Part shown: positions 25,780 through 33,620 of the stretch, one piece after another
Layout of the letters: each line of letters opens with the position of its first letter
Numbering within the stretch: the first letter of the stretch is position 1
From: Paenibacillus sp. Soil787
Lineage (GTDB): Bacteria > Bacillota > Bacilli > Paenibacillales > NBRC-103111
Assembly: GCF_001429545.1 (NCBI RefSeq)
Contig: NZ_LMSP01000014.1
Coordinates: 41,983-82,384, forward strand
Reading direction: 5' to 3'
DNA: 40,402 nt
Translations under genes and position numbers: made by a program
Notes under the pieces: generated by a model
Database searches by the model: none
What the model saw: only the letters and a program-made list of their open reading frames with translations
What the model was told of the DNA's origin: nothing

Positions 25780-26244
25780 ATGGGCTTGAGCGGGTATAAT
25801 CGCCATCCTTGGCTAAAATGGGAGCAAGTTGAGAAGTTCCTTGGGCAAAAGCTGCCTTTCGGTGAAAAAGGGCAGACCTTTCTAGATAATATGACGTGGG
25901 CCGAGGGATATGTACAGGACATGCTGAAAAAAGCTATGCCAGGTCTGGATGCCAATATGTTTACCCAAGGTTATGCGGGCTCAGAAATCTTTGAGACGCA
26001 TGAACACGTCATTATTAAGGTGAAGATTGCCAAAGATGAAAATCCAAGAGCGCTTCAGGTGTTTGTGAAATCCAATCAGATCAAGCTAACCGGCTTTCTA
26101 AGCGGAAAGAACCGAATTCTTAAGCTTCCAACCCTTGTGCAGCCAAGGACGGCTAAAGTGAGCTACAAACAGCGTCTGCTGGAGATCAAGGTGCGCAAGC
26201 GTGGCTTGAAGGAAAACTATGTTGAGGCGTACATCCGTTACTAA
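25780..26244 (+). CDS. Hsp20/alpha-crystallin-like protein, divergent from gerP
   Basis: 154 aa if ATG 25780 is used; TTG at 25786 has better spacing from GAGGTGAT and is also possible. An open frame continues upstream over gerPA but is only antisense. The C-terminal half (about 65-154) has the strand pattern and wording of a small heat-shock-like beta sandwich, with ETHEHVIIKVKIAKDENP near 70-88 and QRLLEIKVRKRG near 130. The N-terminal half is helical. The head-to-head position with gerP and a CATATACT element at 25753-25760 suggest a sporulation role. Family assignment is moderate. Confidence 0.6.
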   Translation: MGLSGYNRHPWLKWEQVEKFLGQKLPFGEKGQTFLDNMTWAEGYVQDMLKKAMPGLDANMFTQGYAGSEIFETHEHVIIKVKIAKDENPRALQVFVKSNQIKLTGFLSGKNRILKLPTLVQPRTAKVSYKQRLLEIKVRKRGLKENYVEAYIRY

Positions 26245-26266
26245 CGAGTCAGTAGGAGAAAAAACA

Positions 26267-26298
26267 AAAACCCTCAAGCCATATGGCTTGAGGGTTTT
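26267..26298. terminator. Terminator after the Hsp20-like gene
   Basis: AAAACCCTCAAGCC, loop ATAT, GGCTTGAGGGTTTT: a perfect 14-bp inverted repeat that works on either strand. Confidence 0.88.
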
Positions 26299-26309
26299 CC
26301 TTATTTTGA

Positions 26310-26508
26310 CTAAAGAACGCGGCGAGCTGTCATATAACGGGACGACCAATTTGCGAAGGTTGCTTCTGGATACGTAGCTTCCGACATGGGATTGCTGTTT
26401 AGAGATCCGCAGCAGGTTTACGCCAACCTGCTTGAACACGTATTGGGTGAAGGAAGAGCAGTCAAGTGTTCGCGTTTGACCCGCCTTTGGCCAGTGGTAT
26501 CCAAGGTG
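26310..26508 (-). pseudogene. Remnant of an NlpC/P60 cell-wall endopeptidase gene
   Basis: On the minus strand the frame from 26508 reads LGYHWPKAGQTRTLDCSSF, then TQYVFKQVGVNLLRISKQQS and HVGSYVSRSNLRK: the catalytic-cysteine half of an NlpC/P60 domain. After SNLRK the reading shifts by one base to ANWSSRYMTARRVL and a stop, the usual extreme C-terminus of such enzymes. About 45 residues that normally lie between, including the catalytic histidine, are missing, and a stop codon (26509-26511) precedes the fragment. This is a decayed gene with an internal deletion. Confidence 0.7.
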
Positions 26509-26554
26509 TTAAGGTGAATTCTGAGAGAACGATGAGAATTTCATTGTAATGTTT

Positions 26555-27922
26555 CTATTGACACGTTTTTGGCAGCGTAATCAAAGCGGTAGTTCCTTGA
26601 CCTAAGCAACTTTTGAGCTGGATGGTCCCTTCATGCTTCTGAACGATATGCTCCGCAATAGCCAGTCCCAGACCCACTCCGCCTTGCTTGCGATTCCTTG
26701 CTTTATCCGTCCGATAGAAGCGGTCAAATAGGTGAGGTAAGTCACTTTCCGCGATGCCAATACCTTGATCAATGACTTCGATGGTGACCCGCGTATTCTC
26801 TGTGACGCCGATTTTTAACACGACCATGTCTTGACTGTATTTGAGTGCATTATCTAGAAAAATAATGAGTAACTGCCTGATTTTAGAAGGATCTCCGTTC
26901 ATATGAAGCTCTTTCAGGTCTTGATCAATCTGCACCTCGATCTCTCTGCTGGAAGTAAATCTAAGCGAAGCTGCGGTTTGCTGGGCAATCGGAAGGAGGT
27001 CGAAGGTGATCTTCTGTGCACAGTCTTCTTTCTCCTTATCTGTAAGGGAAAGCAGGTTTTGTGTGAGAATCTTCAGCTGGGCTGATTCGGAGATGATGGC
27101 TTCGAGCGCTTCTTCACGCAGCTTCTCATCCTGCAGAGCCCATCTTCGCAGTAAGCTTGCGTAGCTCTCAATGATCGTAAGCGGTGTACGCAGCTCGTGG
27201 GAGGCATCCGCAAGGAATTGCTCTTGCTTTTGAAACATTTCCTGCAGCCTATCAATCATTCTATTAAATGTTGCACCAAGCATGGTTAACTCATCATTCG
27301 TTAGCTTGTCGGGCAAGGGGATATGCCTAAATGAGCCGCTTTTCTCAATGTTTTGCATCGTGGTCACTAATTGCTGAAGCGGTCGAAAGAGCACATTCGT
27401 GTAGAAATAACCCCCAAAGAGAGCAAGTATCAGCGCACCTGTGGACGTTAATAAAAGAATAGAGATGAGCATGCGGGAGTATTCGCCCAACCTCCGCATG
27501 CTGCGTCCAATTTCTAAAATAGCAACCTGATGCCCTTCTTTGTACACAGGCATTTTCACGAATATAAAAATTCCGTCGGGCGCTGTTTTTAAGATGACTG
27601 TCTCTTTGTCTACATAACTGGCAGGAAATTGGAGCAGCATGGGGTCGGAATATATTTGATAAACAATCTTTGAATCTGGAGCAATATATCGTAACATTTC
27701 TTGCGGAATGAGGAGCTCTTCCATCTGCGACTTATCCTGCCAATACTCAGGATGACTAGGTAAATCCTTCTGAATCAGGGTGCGGGCCTTGTCCTTCAGC
27801 AGCTCCACTTCGCCCTTGGTCGTAACCCGAATGAACATATAGTAGACAAAAGTGAAGCTGAAAAAAAGAATCACCATCAGCCCTGCGGAAACCCACAGTG
27901 TGATTTTCAGCTTAAGGCTCAT
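26555..27922 (-). CDS. Sensor histidine kinase
   Basis: 455 aa. Membrane segments about 8-30 and 152-174 flank an extracytoplasmic sensor loop of about 120 residues; a HAMP domain follows (about 175-230), then HisKA with H242 in DASHELRTP, and the HATPase domain with N-box FLDNALKYS and G-boxes DQGIGI and GGVGLGLAI. Its start overlaps the stop of the response-regulator gene by 4 bp (ATGA), so they are cotranslated. The layout resembles B. subtilis YkoH or ArlS kinases, without proof of orthology. The loop signal is unknown. Confidence 0.93.
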   Translation of the reverse strand: MSLKLKITLWVSAGLMVILFFSFTFVYYMFIRVTTKGEVELLKDKARTLIQKDLPSHPEYWQDKSQMEELLIPQEMLRYIAPDSKIVYQIYSDPMLLQFPASYVDKETVILKTAPDGIFIFVKMPVYKEGHQVAILEIGRSMRRLGEYSRMLISILLLTSTGALILALFGGYFYTNVLFRPLQQLVTTMQNIEKSGSFRHIPLPDKLTNDELTMLGATFNRMIDRLQEMFQKQEQFLADASHELRTPLTIIESYASLLRRWALQDEKLREEALEAIISESAQLKILTQNLLSLTDKEKEDCAQKITFDLLPIAQQTAASLRFTSSREIEVQIDQDLKELHMNGDPSKIRQLLIIFLDNALKYSQDMVVLKIGVTENTRVTIEVIDQGIGIAESDLPHLFDRFYRTDKARNRKQGGVGLGLAIAEHIVQKHEGTIQLKSCLGQGTTALITLPKTCQ

Positions 27923-28680
27923 GAGGGTGTCTGCCCGTCTTTGGGAACAGATTCACCAGCCGAATCGTCCGCTTCTTTGCTCGAGGAAGGTTCAACCTTC
28001 AGCAAGTAGCCAATACCGCGTATCGTCTGAATCAGCTTAGAGGAGAAGGGCTTATCCACCTTTTGCCGCAAATATCGGATATACACGTCAACCACGTTCG
28101 TATCTCCTACGAAATCATATCCCCAAACCTCTGAAATGATCTGCTCCCGCGACATCACTTCGTCCTGATGCTGAATAAGGAAGCGCAGTAAATCAAACTC
28201 CGTAGGCGTTAATTCGATCGGTGTACCTTCTCGTATAACAGCTCTACTTTTTAAATCCATGGTGAGATTATCTACTTTCAGCAAATGAGGCTGCTCTGTT
28301 GGCTGGTCCTGCAAGCTTCTTTGGCGAAGTAGACTGCGAATGCGGGCGAGCAGTTCGATTGTGGCAAAAGGCTTCGTCACATAGTCGTTAGCGCCTTGGT
28401 CAAGTCCACTGACTCGGTCCGGGACAGCATCGCGTGCCGTCAACAGGATAATGGGAAGGGTTGCGTTAACCTGCCGTATGCGGCGAAGCACCTCTAGACC
28501 GCTGAGCTCCGGCAGCATGACGTCAAGCAGGATAAGTTCCCAGTCCGGCTCGTTTAAGGCTGCATTCAGTCCAGAGCGCCCATCTGCTCTTGTATGTACC
28601 TCGTAGCCTTCATGCTCCAGCTCCAGCTGAAGCACCCTGGCGATACGTTCTTCGTCCTCAATTAGCAATATGCGGCTCAT
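27919..28680 (-). CDS. OmpR-family response regulator, partner of the adjacent kinase
   Basis: 253 aa. Receiver domain about 1-118 with D9/E10 acidic patch, phospho-acceptor D53 and KPF motif near 102; winged-helix domain about 135-228 ending LIQTIRGIGYLLKVE. A hydrophilic tail of roughly 22 residues (PSSSKEADDSAGESVPKDGQ) extends past the usual end, an oddity for this family. First gene of the two-gene operon with the kinase at 26555. Confidence 0.93.
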   Translation of the reverse strand: MSRILLIEDEERIARVLQLELEHEGYEVHTRADGRSGLNAALNEPDWELILLDVMLPELSGLEVLRRIRQVNATLPIILLTARDAVPDRVSGLDQGANDYVTKPFATIELLARIRSLLRQRSLQDQPTEQPHLLKVDNLTMDLKSRAVIREGTPIELTPTEFDLLRFLIQHQDEVMSREQIISEVWGYDFVGDTNVVDVYIRYLRQKVDKPFSSKLIQTIRGIGYLLKVEPSSSKEADDSAGESVPKDGQTPS

Positions 28681-28881
28681 GGCGGATAGATTTCACTCCT
28701 AACGGCTCACTGATAGTCAGCGGTGTCGATTCGTTCTTTATTTTCTCTATTCGGTACATTTACATACATAGGTGAAAAGCGCAGTCTTTGGGGAGTGTCT
28801 CTTTAGCGTTCATTAGCCTAGTCCGCGTTTAACCTTTGTAACATAAAATAATCATAGAAGACTGACGAAGGAGTAGGACAG

Positions 28882-29205
28882 ATGAGTATATCTCCGAAAA
28901 AGAAGGTGCGCATCAAATCCAACCAGAAAGTAGCGATTTTATTGCAAGACCACGATGCTACCACAAGAGTCTATGTGGAGATTCAAGGGGAGCTCAATTC
29001 GCGGGAGGTTATGGTTGAGGCGCTAAAACGTTTAGAAGATGGATTGATCTATGCAGACGAGGGTTGTACGGAGTTAATCGAGAGTGAGTATATTGAGGTG
29101 TTCCGTAAAAAAAATCCGTATCGCCGAGAAGAAGAGGATTTCATCTTCCTCATTGACCGTGCGTATGCAGAAGACTACGTGGTATCCGCCAAAATCGTTA
29201 AATAA
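28882..29205 (+). CDS. Protein of unknown function
   Basis: 107 aa. A basic N-terminus (SPKKKVRIKSNQK) is followed by alternating strands and helices and many acidic residues (EEEDFIFLIDRAY). No signal peptide, membrane segment or known motif. GGAG precedes the ATG at good spacing, and a strong bidirectional terminator follows, so it is likely a real single gene. Confidence 0.7.
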   Translation: MSISPKKKVRIKSNQKVAILLQDHDATTRVYVEIQGELNSREVMVEALKRLEDGLIYADEGCTELIESEYIEVFRKKNPYRREEEDFIFLIDRAYAEDYVVSAKIVK

Positions 29206-29227
29206 TGGTAAGGTGAGGGGATATAAA

Positions 29228-29290
29228 AAACCCCTTATCGATAGATCTGAAGGCCAGAGCCTTTGAGAGCAGTCGATAAGGGGTATTTTT
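29228..29290. terminator. Bidirectional terminator with a nested hairpin
   Basis: ACCCCTTATCGA (29230-29241) pairs perfectly with TCGATAAGGGGT (29273-29284), with A-run before and ATTTTT after. The 31-nt loop contains its own AAGGC/GCCTT hairpin. It separates convergent genes. Confidence 0.85.
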
Positions 29291-29302
29291 CAATTTAAAT
29301 AA

Positions 29303-30268
29303 TTAGTTTTTATGAATAATAGGAGCTGTCTCTACGGAAGTCAAACGGTCATAGAATTCCACAAAGTTATTTCTTTCATCTGAGCTAAGCTGAGCCATAG
29401 CCGTACGCGGATGCTCATCAAGCGCTCCTACGATCATGTAAGGAATGAGATAGCCCCAATCCCATTTTTGACGCATCGTAATCATGTGTTTCTCGATAAT
29501 TTCAAGTACCGGACGAATGTCGTAACGTGCTCCTTTTAAATAGCTAAGCAGAAGTTCCGTCGTACAGTTCCCTGCTGCGCGGCCCATTCCATAGACAGAG
29601 GAATCAAGGAAAGTCACGCCTTTGGAAGCACCGGCAATCGTGTTCGCGAAAGCAAGCTGCAGGTTGTTGTGCATATGTAAGCCAAGTTCTTTCTCAGGAA
29701 GCAGACGTTGGAACTTCGTTACGAGGTAGTCAATGTCTTTATGATCCATGCTGCCGTAAGAATCTACGATATAGACAACATCAACAGGGCTTTTATTGAT
29801 TTCTTCGAAAGCTTCAACCAGTTCATTTTCCATTACATGGGAAAGCGCCATAATGTTAAGTGACGTTTCGTAGCCCATGCTATTGAATTTTTGAACAAGC
29901 TCAAGGCCTTTATCAACGTCTTTGATGTAACAAGCAACGCGGATCAGGTCAAGTAAGCTGTCTTCACGAGGTAAAATGTCGTTCTCATCGACACGGCCGA
30001 TATCTACGAGAGCAGATAGTTTCGTATCGGTCTTTTTGGTAATAACGTCACGAAGGAAGGATTCATTCAAGAATCTCCAAGGACCGGATGATCCGCCTTT
30101 AAGCAGCTTTTCCGAGTTTTTATAACCAATTTCCATATATTCTACACCGGCTGCACTTAAGCCGCGATACATGTCTTGGACAAATTCCACGCTAAAATCC
30201 CAATCGTTCACCAAACCGCCGTCCCGAATCGTACAATCCAAAATCTTGTGTTGATGATGCTTAACCAT
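29303..30268 (-). CDS. DRE-TIM family aldolase/lyase
   Basis: 321 aa, HMG-CoA lyase-like TIM barrel. The DRE-TIM signature is LDCTIRDGG with R15 and metal ligand D16; the other metal ligands are H198 and H200 in GLHMHNNLQ; the loop VYGMGRAAGNC near 227 is also typical. These enzymes cleave or form C-C bonds next to a carbonyl, as in 4-hydroxy-2-oxovalerate aldolase. The substrate is unknown, and there are no catabolic neighbours to suggest one. AAAGGGG precedes the ATG. It is monocistronic. Confidence 0.85.
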   Translation of the reverse strand: MVKHHQHKILDCTIRDGGLVNDWDFSVEFVQDMYRGLSAAGVEYMEIGYKNSEKLLKGGSSGPWRFLNESFLRDVITKKTDTKLSALVDIGRVDENDILPREDSLLDLIRVACYIKDVDKGLELVQKFNSMGYETSLNIMALSHVMENELVEAFEEINKSPVDVVYIVDSYGSMDHKDIDYLVTKFQRLLPEKELGLHMHNNLQLAFANTIAGASKGVTFLDSSVYGMGRAAGNCTTELLLSYLKGARYDIRPVLEIIEKHMITMRQKWDWGYLIPYMIVGALDEHPRTAMAQLSSDERNNFVEFYDRLTSVETAPIIHKN

Positions 30269-30644
30269 ACTCGTATTGCCCCTTTCGACTGCTTATATCG
30301 CTTCTGATTTTGCTATATTATCACTTATCTTGAGGCAGCTTGTCAATGAATGTCACTTAATAAACATGTGTCAGGTCCTTCAAACTTAAAGGAAAACTGC
30401 ACGTTCTCAAACGGAGCGACCCGAGAAGATGGGGGTACTTCTCGATTTGGAGAGCACAATGAACGATGCCTTCACAGGAACCATCCTGCAGAAGCTTGCC
30501 GCTTGGGGATGGTGGTAATGACGAAGGCGCGATTGAGTCCGGTATTAGAGTAGCGTACAATGTAAATGAGCTTCCTATTTATGGATACGGATTTTATAAT
30601 TTGGCCAAGATGTAGCTCCATATGGTCTCGGGGGAGGATGCCTA
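30269..30644. other. Intergenic region with small hairpins and a possible short ORF
   Basis: No recognised gene. It holds a perfect hairpin, CGAGAAG (30422-30428) against CTTCTCG (30438-30444) with a G-rich loop; a 19-codon frame at 30459-30518 with GGAG upstream, ending Ala-Trp-Gly-Trp-Trp; and a hairpin ACCATCC (30480-30486) against GGATGGT (30507-30513) inside that frame. A 49-codon frame at 30466-30615 has no ribosome site. Confidence 0.4.
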
Positions 30645-31559
30645 ATGAATCGAAACGAGTGGTCATTAGCAAAAGAGGTTGCCGTGAAAGCCGCATGGAA
30701 AGCAGGAGAGCTGGCAAGAGAACGATTCGGGGGCAAGCTGGATATTCAGCACAAGGATGATCGCGGAGATTTGGTCACAGAAGTGGACGTGCTATCGGAT
30801 CGTTTGATAGTGGAAGACATCCTGGCGGTTTTTCCGAGTCATCGTATATACAGTGAAGAAGCGGGTGAAGGAGGGGCAAACAGCGATTGGGTATGGCATG
30901 TTGATCCGCTGGATGGAACGAATAATTTCGCCTTGGGCATACCGCTTTATGGCGTTTGCATCTCTTTAAGCTATCAAGGACAAATTGTCTTAGGAGTAAT
31001 CCATGATTCGGCTTTGGGGCTAAATTATGTTGCTGTTAAGGACGAAGGTGCTTGGCAGGAGGAGGTTAAGCTTGAGGCGAAGCCGAAGGGTGCGTTGGTT
31101 AAGTCCACAATTTCATGGATTCAAGGCCATGGGGTTGGCAAGGACGATCATAGAGCCTTAGAGCTAAGGCATCATCTAGAGCATTCAGTTAAAAGAGTGC
31201 TGCGCATGTGGGCACCGTCATTGACCTGGGCGATGCTTGCCAGAGGCGATCTGCATGGTGTCGTGTTGTACAACTCAGAAGGTGAGGATTTATACGCGGG
31301 TTTGCTGCTCGCGCAGGAGGCTGGCGTGAAAGTGACGGATTTTGCGGGTAATCCGATTGCTATGCTTGGGAGCTCGGGCGTGGGTTTAAGCGCAGGTGCG
31401 AGTGCAAGTGCAAGTGCAGGTGCAGGTGCAAGTGCAAGTGCAAGTATAAGCTCCGAAGTGGGAATAGGGATGGCAGAGGCGGTTTACTTGGTGGCTGCTG
31501 TGCCGGAGTATCATGCGGAGCTGCTGGCATTCGTGCAGGAAGCCATCAAAGTAGAATAA
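30645..31559 (+). CDS. Inositol monophosphatase family phosphatase with low-complexity insert
   Basis: 304 aa. Metal-site motifs of the family are present: E71/E72 in SEEAG, DPLDGTNNF at 87-95 (D87, D90), and D215 in EGEDLYAG in place of the usual WDxAAG. The enzyme removes phosphate from inositol or a related sugar phosphate using Mg2+. Between the last core strands, residues about 244-272 form an Ala/Ser/Gly repeat (GASASASAGAGASASAS) made by a GCAAGT/GCAGGT hexamer, 31391-31446. GGGGGAGG precedes the ATG. The next gene follows closely. Confidence 0.88.
   Translation: MNRNEWSLAKEVAVKAAWKAGELARERFGGKLDIQHKDDRGDLVTEVDVLSDRLIVEDILAVFPSHRIYSEEAGEGGANSDWVWHVDPLDGTNNFALGIPLYGVCISLSYQGQIVLGVIHDSALGLNYVAVKDEGAWQEEVKLEAKPKGALVKSTISWIQGHGVGKDDHRALELRHHLEHSVKRVLRMWAPSLTWAMLARGDLHGVVLYNSEGEDLYAGLLLAQEAGVKVTDFAGNPIAMLGSSGVGLSAGASASASAGAGASASASISSEVGIGMAEAVYLVAAVPEYHAELLAFVQEAIKVE
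31391..31446 (+). repeat. GCAAGT/GCAGGT hexamer repeat in the phosphatase gene
   Basis: About nine hexamer units encode alternating Ala-Ser and Ala-Gly. It is a frame-preserving coding microsatellite inside a catalytic domain. Confidence 0.85.
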
Positions 31560-31624
31560 TGTGGGAGCAATATGCAGATGATAATGGCATACTTTGCAAG
31601 ATGAGGAAGAAAGGATGCTATGCG

Positions 31625-32041
31625 ATGAAGAGCTTTGTTCCTATATTTTTTGAATTTGATAAGGAGCGGGATGCGCTCCTTGCGCTTGATACGCTGGACG
31701 AGCTTGGCTACAAGCCGGAATTACTGGGCGGAGAGATGTCCACGGTGCACATCCATCTTGATGCACAGGAGATCACATCTGCGATAGAAATTGCGCAGTC
31801 GCACGGCGGTCGCTTAGTGGATCGCCCACAGGCTGAGTCCGAGCCAGCGATATACGCCATGGCTTACGATCTGGAGGGTTCCATCCGCATTCCGGCCCAC
31901 ACCGTGAATGAGGATTGGTCCGATGGCTACGCTGAGGCGAACGTACAGGCGGTAACGGACGCGGTGCCGAGCGAGGAAGAGGCGGCTTTTGATCCGTCCG
32001 CTGACGACTACAACCATTTCAGCGCCGGTATCAGGCTGTGA
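31625..32041 (+). CDS. Protein of unknown function
   Basis: 138 aa from ATG 31625, which follows GGAAGAAAGGA; an in-frame ATG at 31559 overlapping the stop of the phosphatase gene would add 22 residues but lacks a good site. Acidic, cytoplasmic-looking, with an N-terminal ferredoxin-like pattern (FVPIFFEFDKERDALLALDT then HIHLDAQEITSAIEIAQSHG), and an acidic C-terminal tail. I do not recognise a family. It is probably cotranscribed with the phosphatase gene. Confidence 0.65.
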   Translation: MKSFVPIFFEFDKERDALLALDTLDELGYKPELLGGEMSTVHIHLDAQEITSAIEIAQSHGGRLVDRPQAESEPAIYAMAYDLEGSIRIPAHTVNEDWSDGYAEANVQAVTDAVPSEEEAAFDPSADDYNHFSAGIRL

Positions 32042-32065
32042 AATGGGGCGGGGGAGACCGCGCAT

Positions 32066-32158
32066 GGCGCGCGAAAGCAGAGTCATAGCGATGAAAAACA
32101 TCGCTAACTCGCGCCCGCGGCCGAGCAGCCCCGCCATAAGGATGAAAAACATCCTTAT
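32066..32158. repeat. Twin hairpins with identical GATG-AAAAA-CATC tops
   Basis: Hairpin 1 is TAGCGATG-AAAAA-CATCGCTA (32086-32106), enclosed by an outer stem GGCGCG (32066-32071) with CGCGCC (32110-32115). Hairpin 2 is ATAAGGATG-AAAAA-CATCCTTAT (32136-32158). The two share top and loop but have different, still perfectly paired, lower stems. No T-run follows either. Confidence 0.75.
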
Positions 32159-32202
32159 TGGGGGTGAAACCTACGTGTGCCACTCATCCCGTGGACGCTC
32201 CC

Positions 32203-32234
32203 AAGCACTAACCCGAATGGTTAGTGCTTTTTTG
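32203..32234 (+). terminator. Rho-independent terminator after the 31625 gene
   Basis: AAGCACTAACC, loop CGAAT, GGTTAGTGCTT, then TTTTT: a perfect 11-bp stem. It ends the phosphatase/31625 transcript. Confidence 0.88.
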
Positions 32235-32250
32235 GTTGAAATAGGAAGGC

Positions 32251-32456
32251 AAGTTGCACAACGTACAACAATTTCTTAGATTTCTCCGCGGAAAGCTCAG
32301 AATGTTGTATGCTGTACAACAATTTAGCCTTTTTATAGGCTATAGAGGCACATTTGGCTGGAATTGTTGTATTTTCTGCAACATTCGCGTGGAAAATGTG
32401 GGTTTGCTTGCCTATTATTGTACAAAGTACAACAATTCACGAATAAGCAAACGAAT
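32251..32456. repeat. Dispersed structured element, copy B
   Basis: Collinear over about 205 bp with 10024-10238 (copy A). The terminal hairpin here is TTGTAC-AAA-GTACAA (32418-32432) where copy A has TTGCAC-AAA-GTGCAA: both partners of one base pair changed together. It lies just behind a terminator and upstream of the lipoprotein gene. Confidence 0.75.
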
Positions 32457-32642
32457 GTTTCAACACATAAGTCTAGGGTTGTCTCTTATTTTACAGCAAC
32501 ATCTACAAAAACTCTCGCCCAAGGACTGAGTAAGCCAATAGGCATCCGCCTTTTTATTGTAGATACCACAGAATGCGTAACTTTTCCCCTCATTACTGCG
32601 TCTGGTGAGATAAGGAAGTAAATTTGTGGAGGAGTGAGTCGG

Positions 32643-33410
32643 ATGAGACGCATGATGGAGATGGTTTTGGTGGCAGCAATAATAAGTGTGATGACCGGAT
32701 GTGTAGGTGAACAAACAAAAGGTGACACAGGCGCAAGCAGCAGCAGCCCACAACCGACCTCAATAGCCTCTCCTTCTACACCATCGACGCCAATTTCCCC
32801 AACACCAACAGTCATACCGAATTCAACCGCACAGGTACCAATCACAACTCCTACCCCTAGTGTCAAACCAAGTCCAACTTCGTACGCCAAAGAAGCCGAC
32901 GCCAAAAAAGCAATCGAAAGCCGTGCGAAAGAAACGATACAAGCGCTGAAGGAGAAGGATCTGAAAAAGCTCGCAGAGCTGATTCATCCGAAGAAAGGTG
33001 TACAATTCTCGCCGTACTCTTATATACATGTGTCGAGTGATGTCCAGGTTCTAGGCAGCGGGCTTGCAGCCCTTTGGGCAAATACCAGCACGACACACTG
33101 GGGCGACTACGATGGTTCAGGTGACCCCATTGACCTCACTTTTCCTAACTATTGGGATAAATTTGTTTATAACGAAGATTTTGCAGCCGCACCACAAATT
33201 AGCTATAACATTATTCTCGGCAAAGGGAATATGATTAATAATGTGTTCAGTGTATATCCGACGACTTCAGCGATTACGGTGGAGTATCATTATCCAGGTC
33301 TAGATCCGCAGTTTCAAGGGATGGATTGGACCAGTCTGCGGCTTGTTTACGAGAATTCAGGTACTCAGTGGTATCTAGTTGCGATTGTCCATGACCAACA
33401 TACGATGTAG
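32643..33410 (+). CDS. Lipoprotein of unknown function
   Basis: 255 aa from ATG 32643, placed 8 nt behind GGAGGAG; an in-frame GTG at 32634 overlaps that site. The signal peptide ends in a lipobox, VMTGC, with lipid-bearing C20. A Ser/Thr/Pro-rich linker (about 25-80) leads to a globular domain of about 175 residues, with a helical start (KKAIESRAKETIQALKEKD) and a later aromatic-rich part. It should sit on the outer face of the membrane. The domain is not recognised with confidence; its helix followed by FSPYSYI recalls nuclear-transport-factor-like folds, a guess. Confidence 0.8.
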   Translation: MRRMMEMVLVAAIISVMTGCVGEQTKGDTGASSSSPQPTSIASPSTPSTPISPTPTVIPNSTAQVPITTPTPSVKPSPTSYAKEADAKKAIESRAKETIQALKEKDLKKLAELIHPKKGVQFSPYSYIHVSSDVQVLGSGLAALWANTSTTHWGDYDGSGDPIDLTFPNYWDKFVYNEDFAAAPQISYNIILGKGNMINNVFSVYPTTSAITVEYHYPGLDPQFQGMDWTSLRLVYENSGTQWYLVAIVHDQHTM

Positions 33411-33584
33411 CTCAGTTCCATTTCTAATTCCAATAAACGCCTAAAAACCGTATTAAATCTCGATTTTCCGCGGGATGATTCTAATGAATAACAACCTAGT
33501 GACCGCATTTCAATCTAACTTGGTGTGACCGGCGTTCCAGGTCCAGCAGCGATTTCGACAACAGTTGTACTTACAGCTAGATAG

Positions 33585-33620
33585 AAGGACCTGCATCTTA
33601 GGATGCGGGTCCTTCTTTTA
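33585..33620 (+). terminator. Terminator between convergent genes
   Basis: AAGGACCTGCATC, loop TTAG, GATGCGGGTCCTT with one G-T type pair, then CTTTTAT. It lies about 175 bp behind the lipoprotein gene and directly before the end of the convergent flavoprotein gene. Confidence 0.7.

Larger units (their letters stand above)
32042..32642. other. Structured intergenic block
   Basis: No protein gene is supported. It contains, in order, twin hairpins with GATG-AAAAA-CATC cores (32086-32106 and 32136-32158), a terminator (32203-32234), copy B of the dispersed element (32251-32456), and the leader of the lipoprotein gene. Confidence 0.6.

Noticed and set aside
33520..33580. Plus-strand stretch reading GVTGVPGPAAISTTVVLTAR before a terminator
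   Set aside because: It might be a coding remnant, but a stop lies just upstream and no family is recognised.
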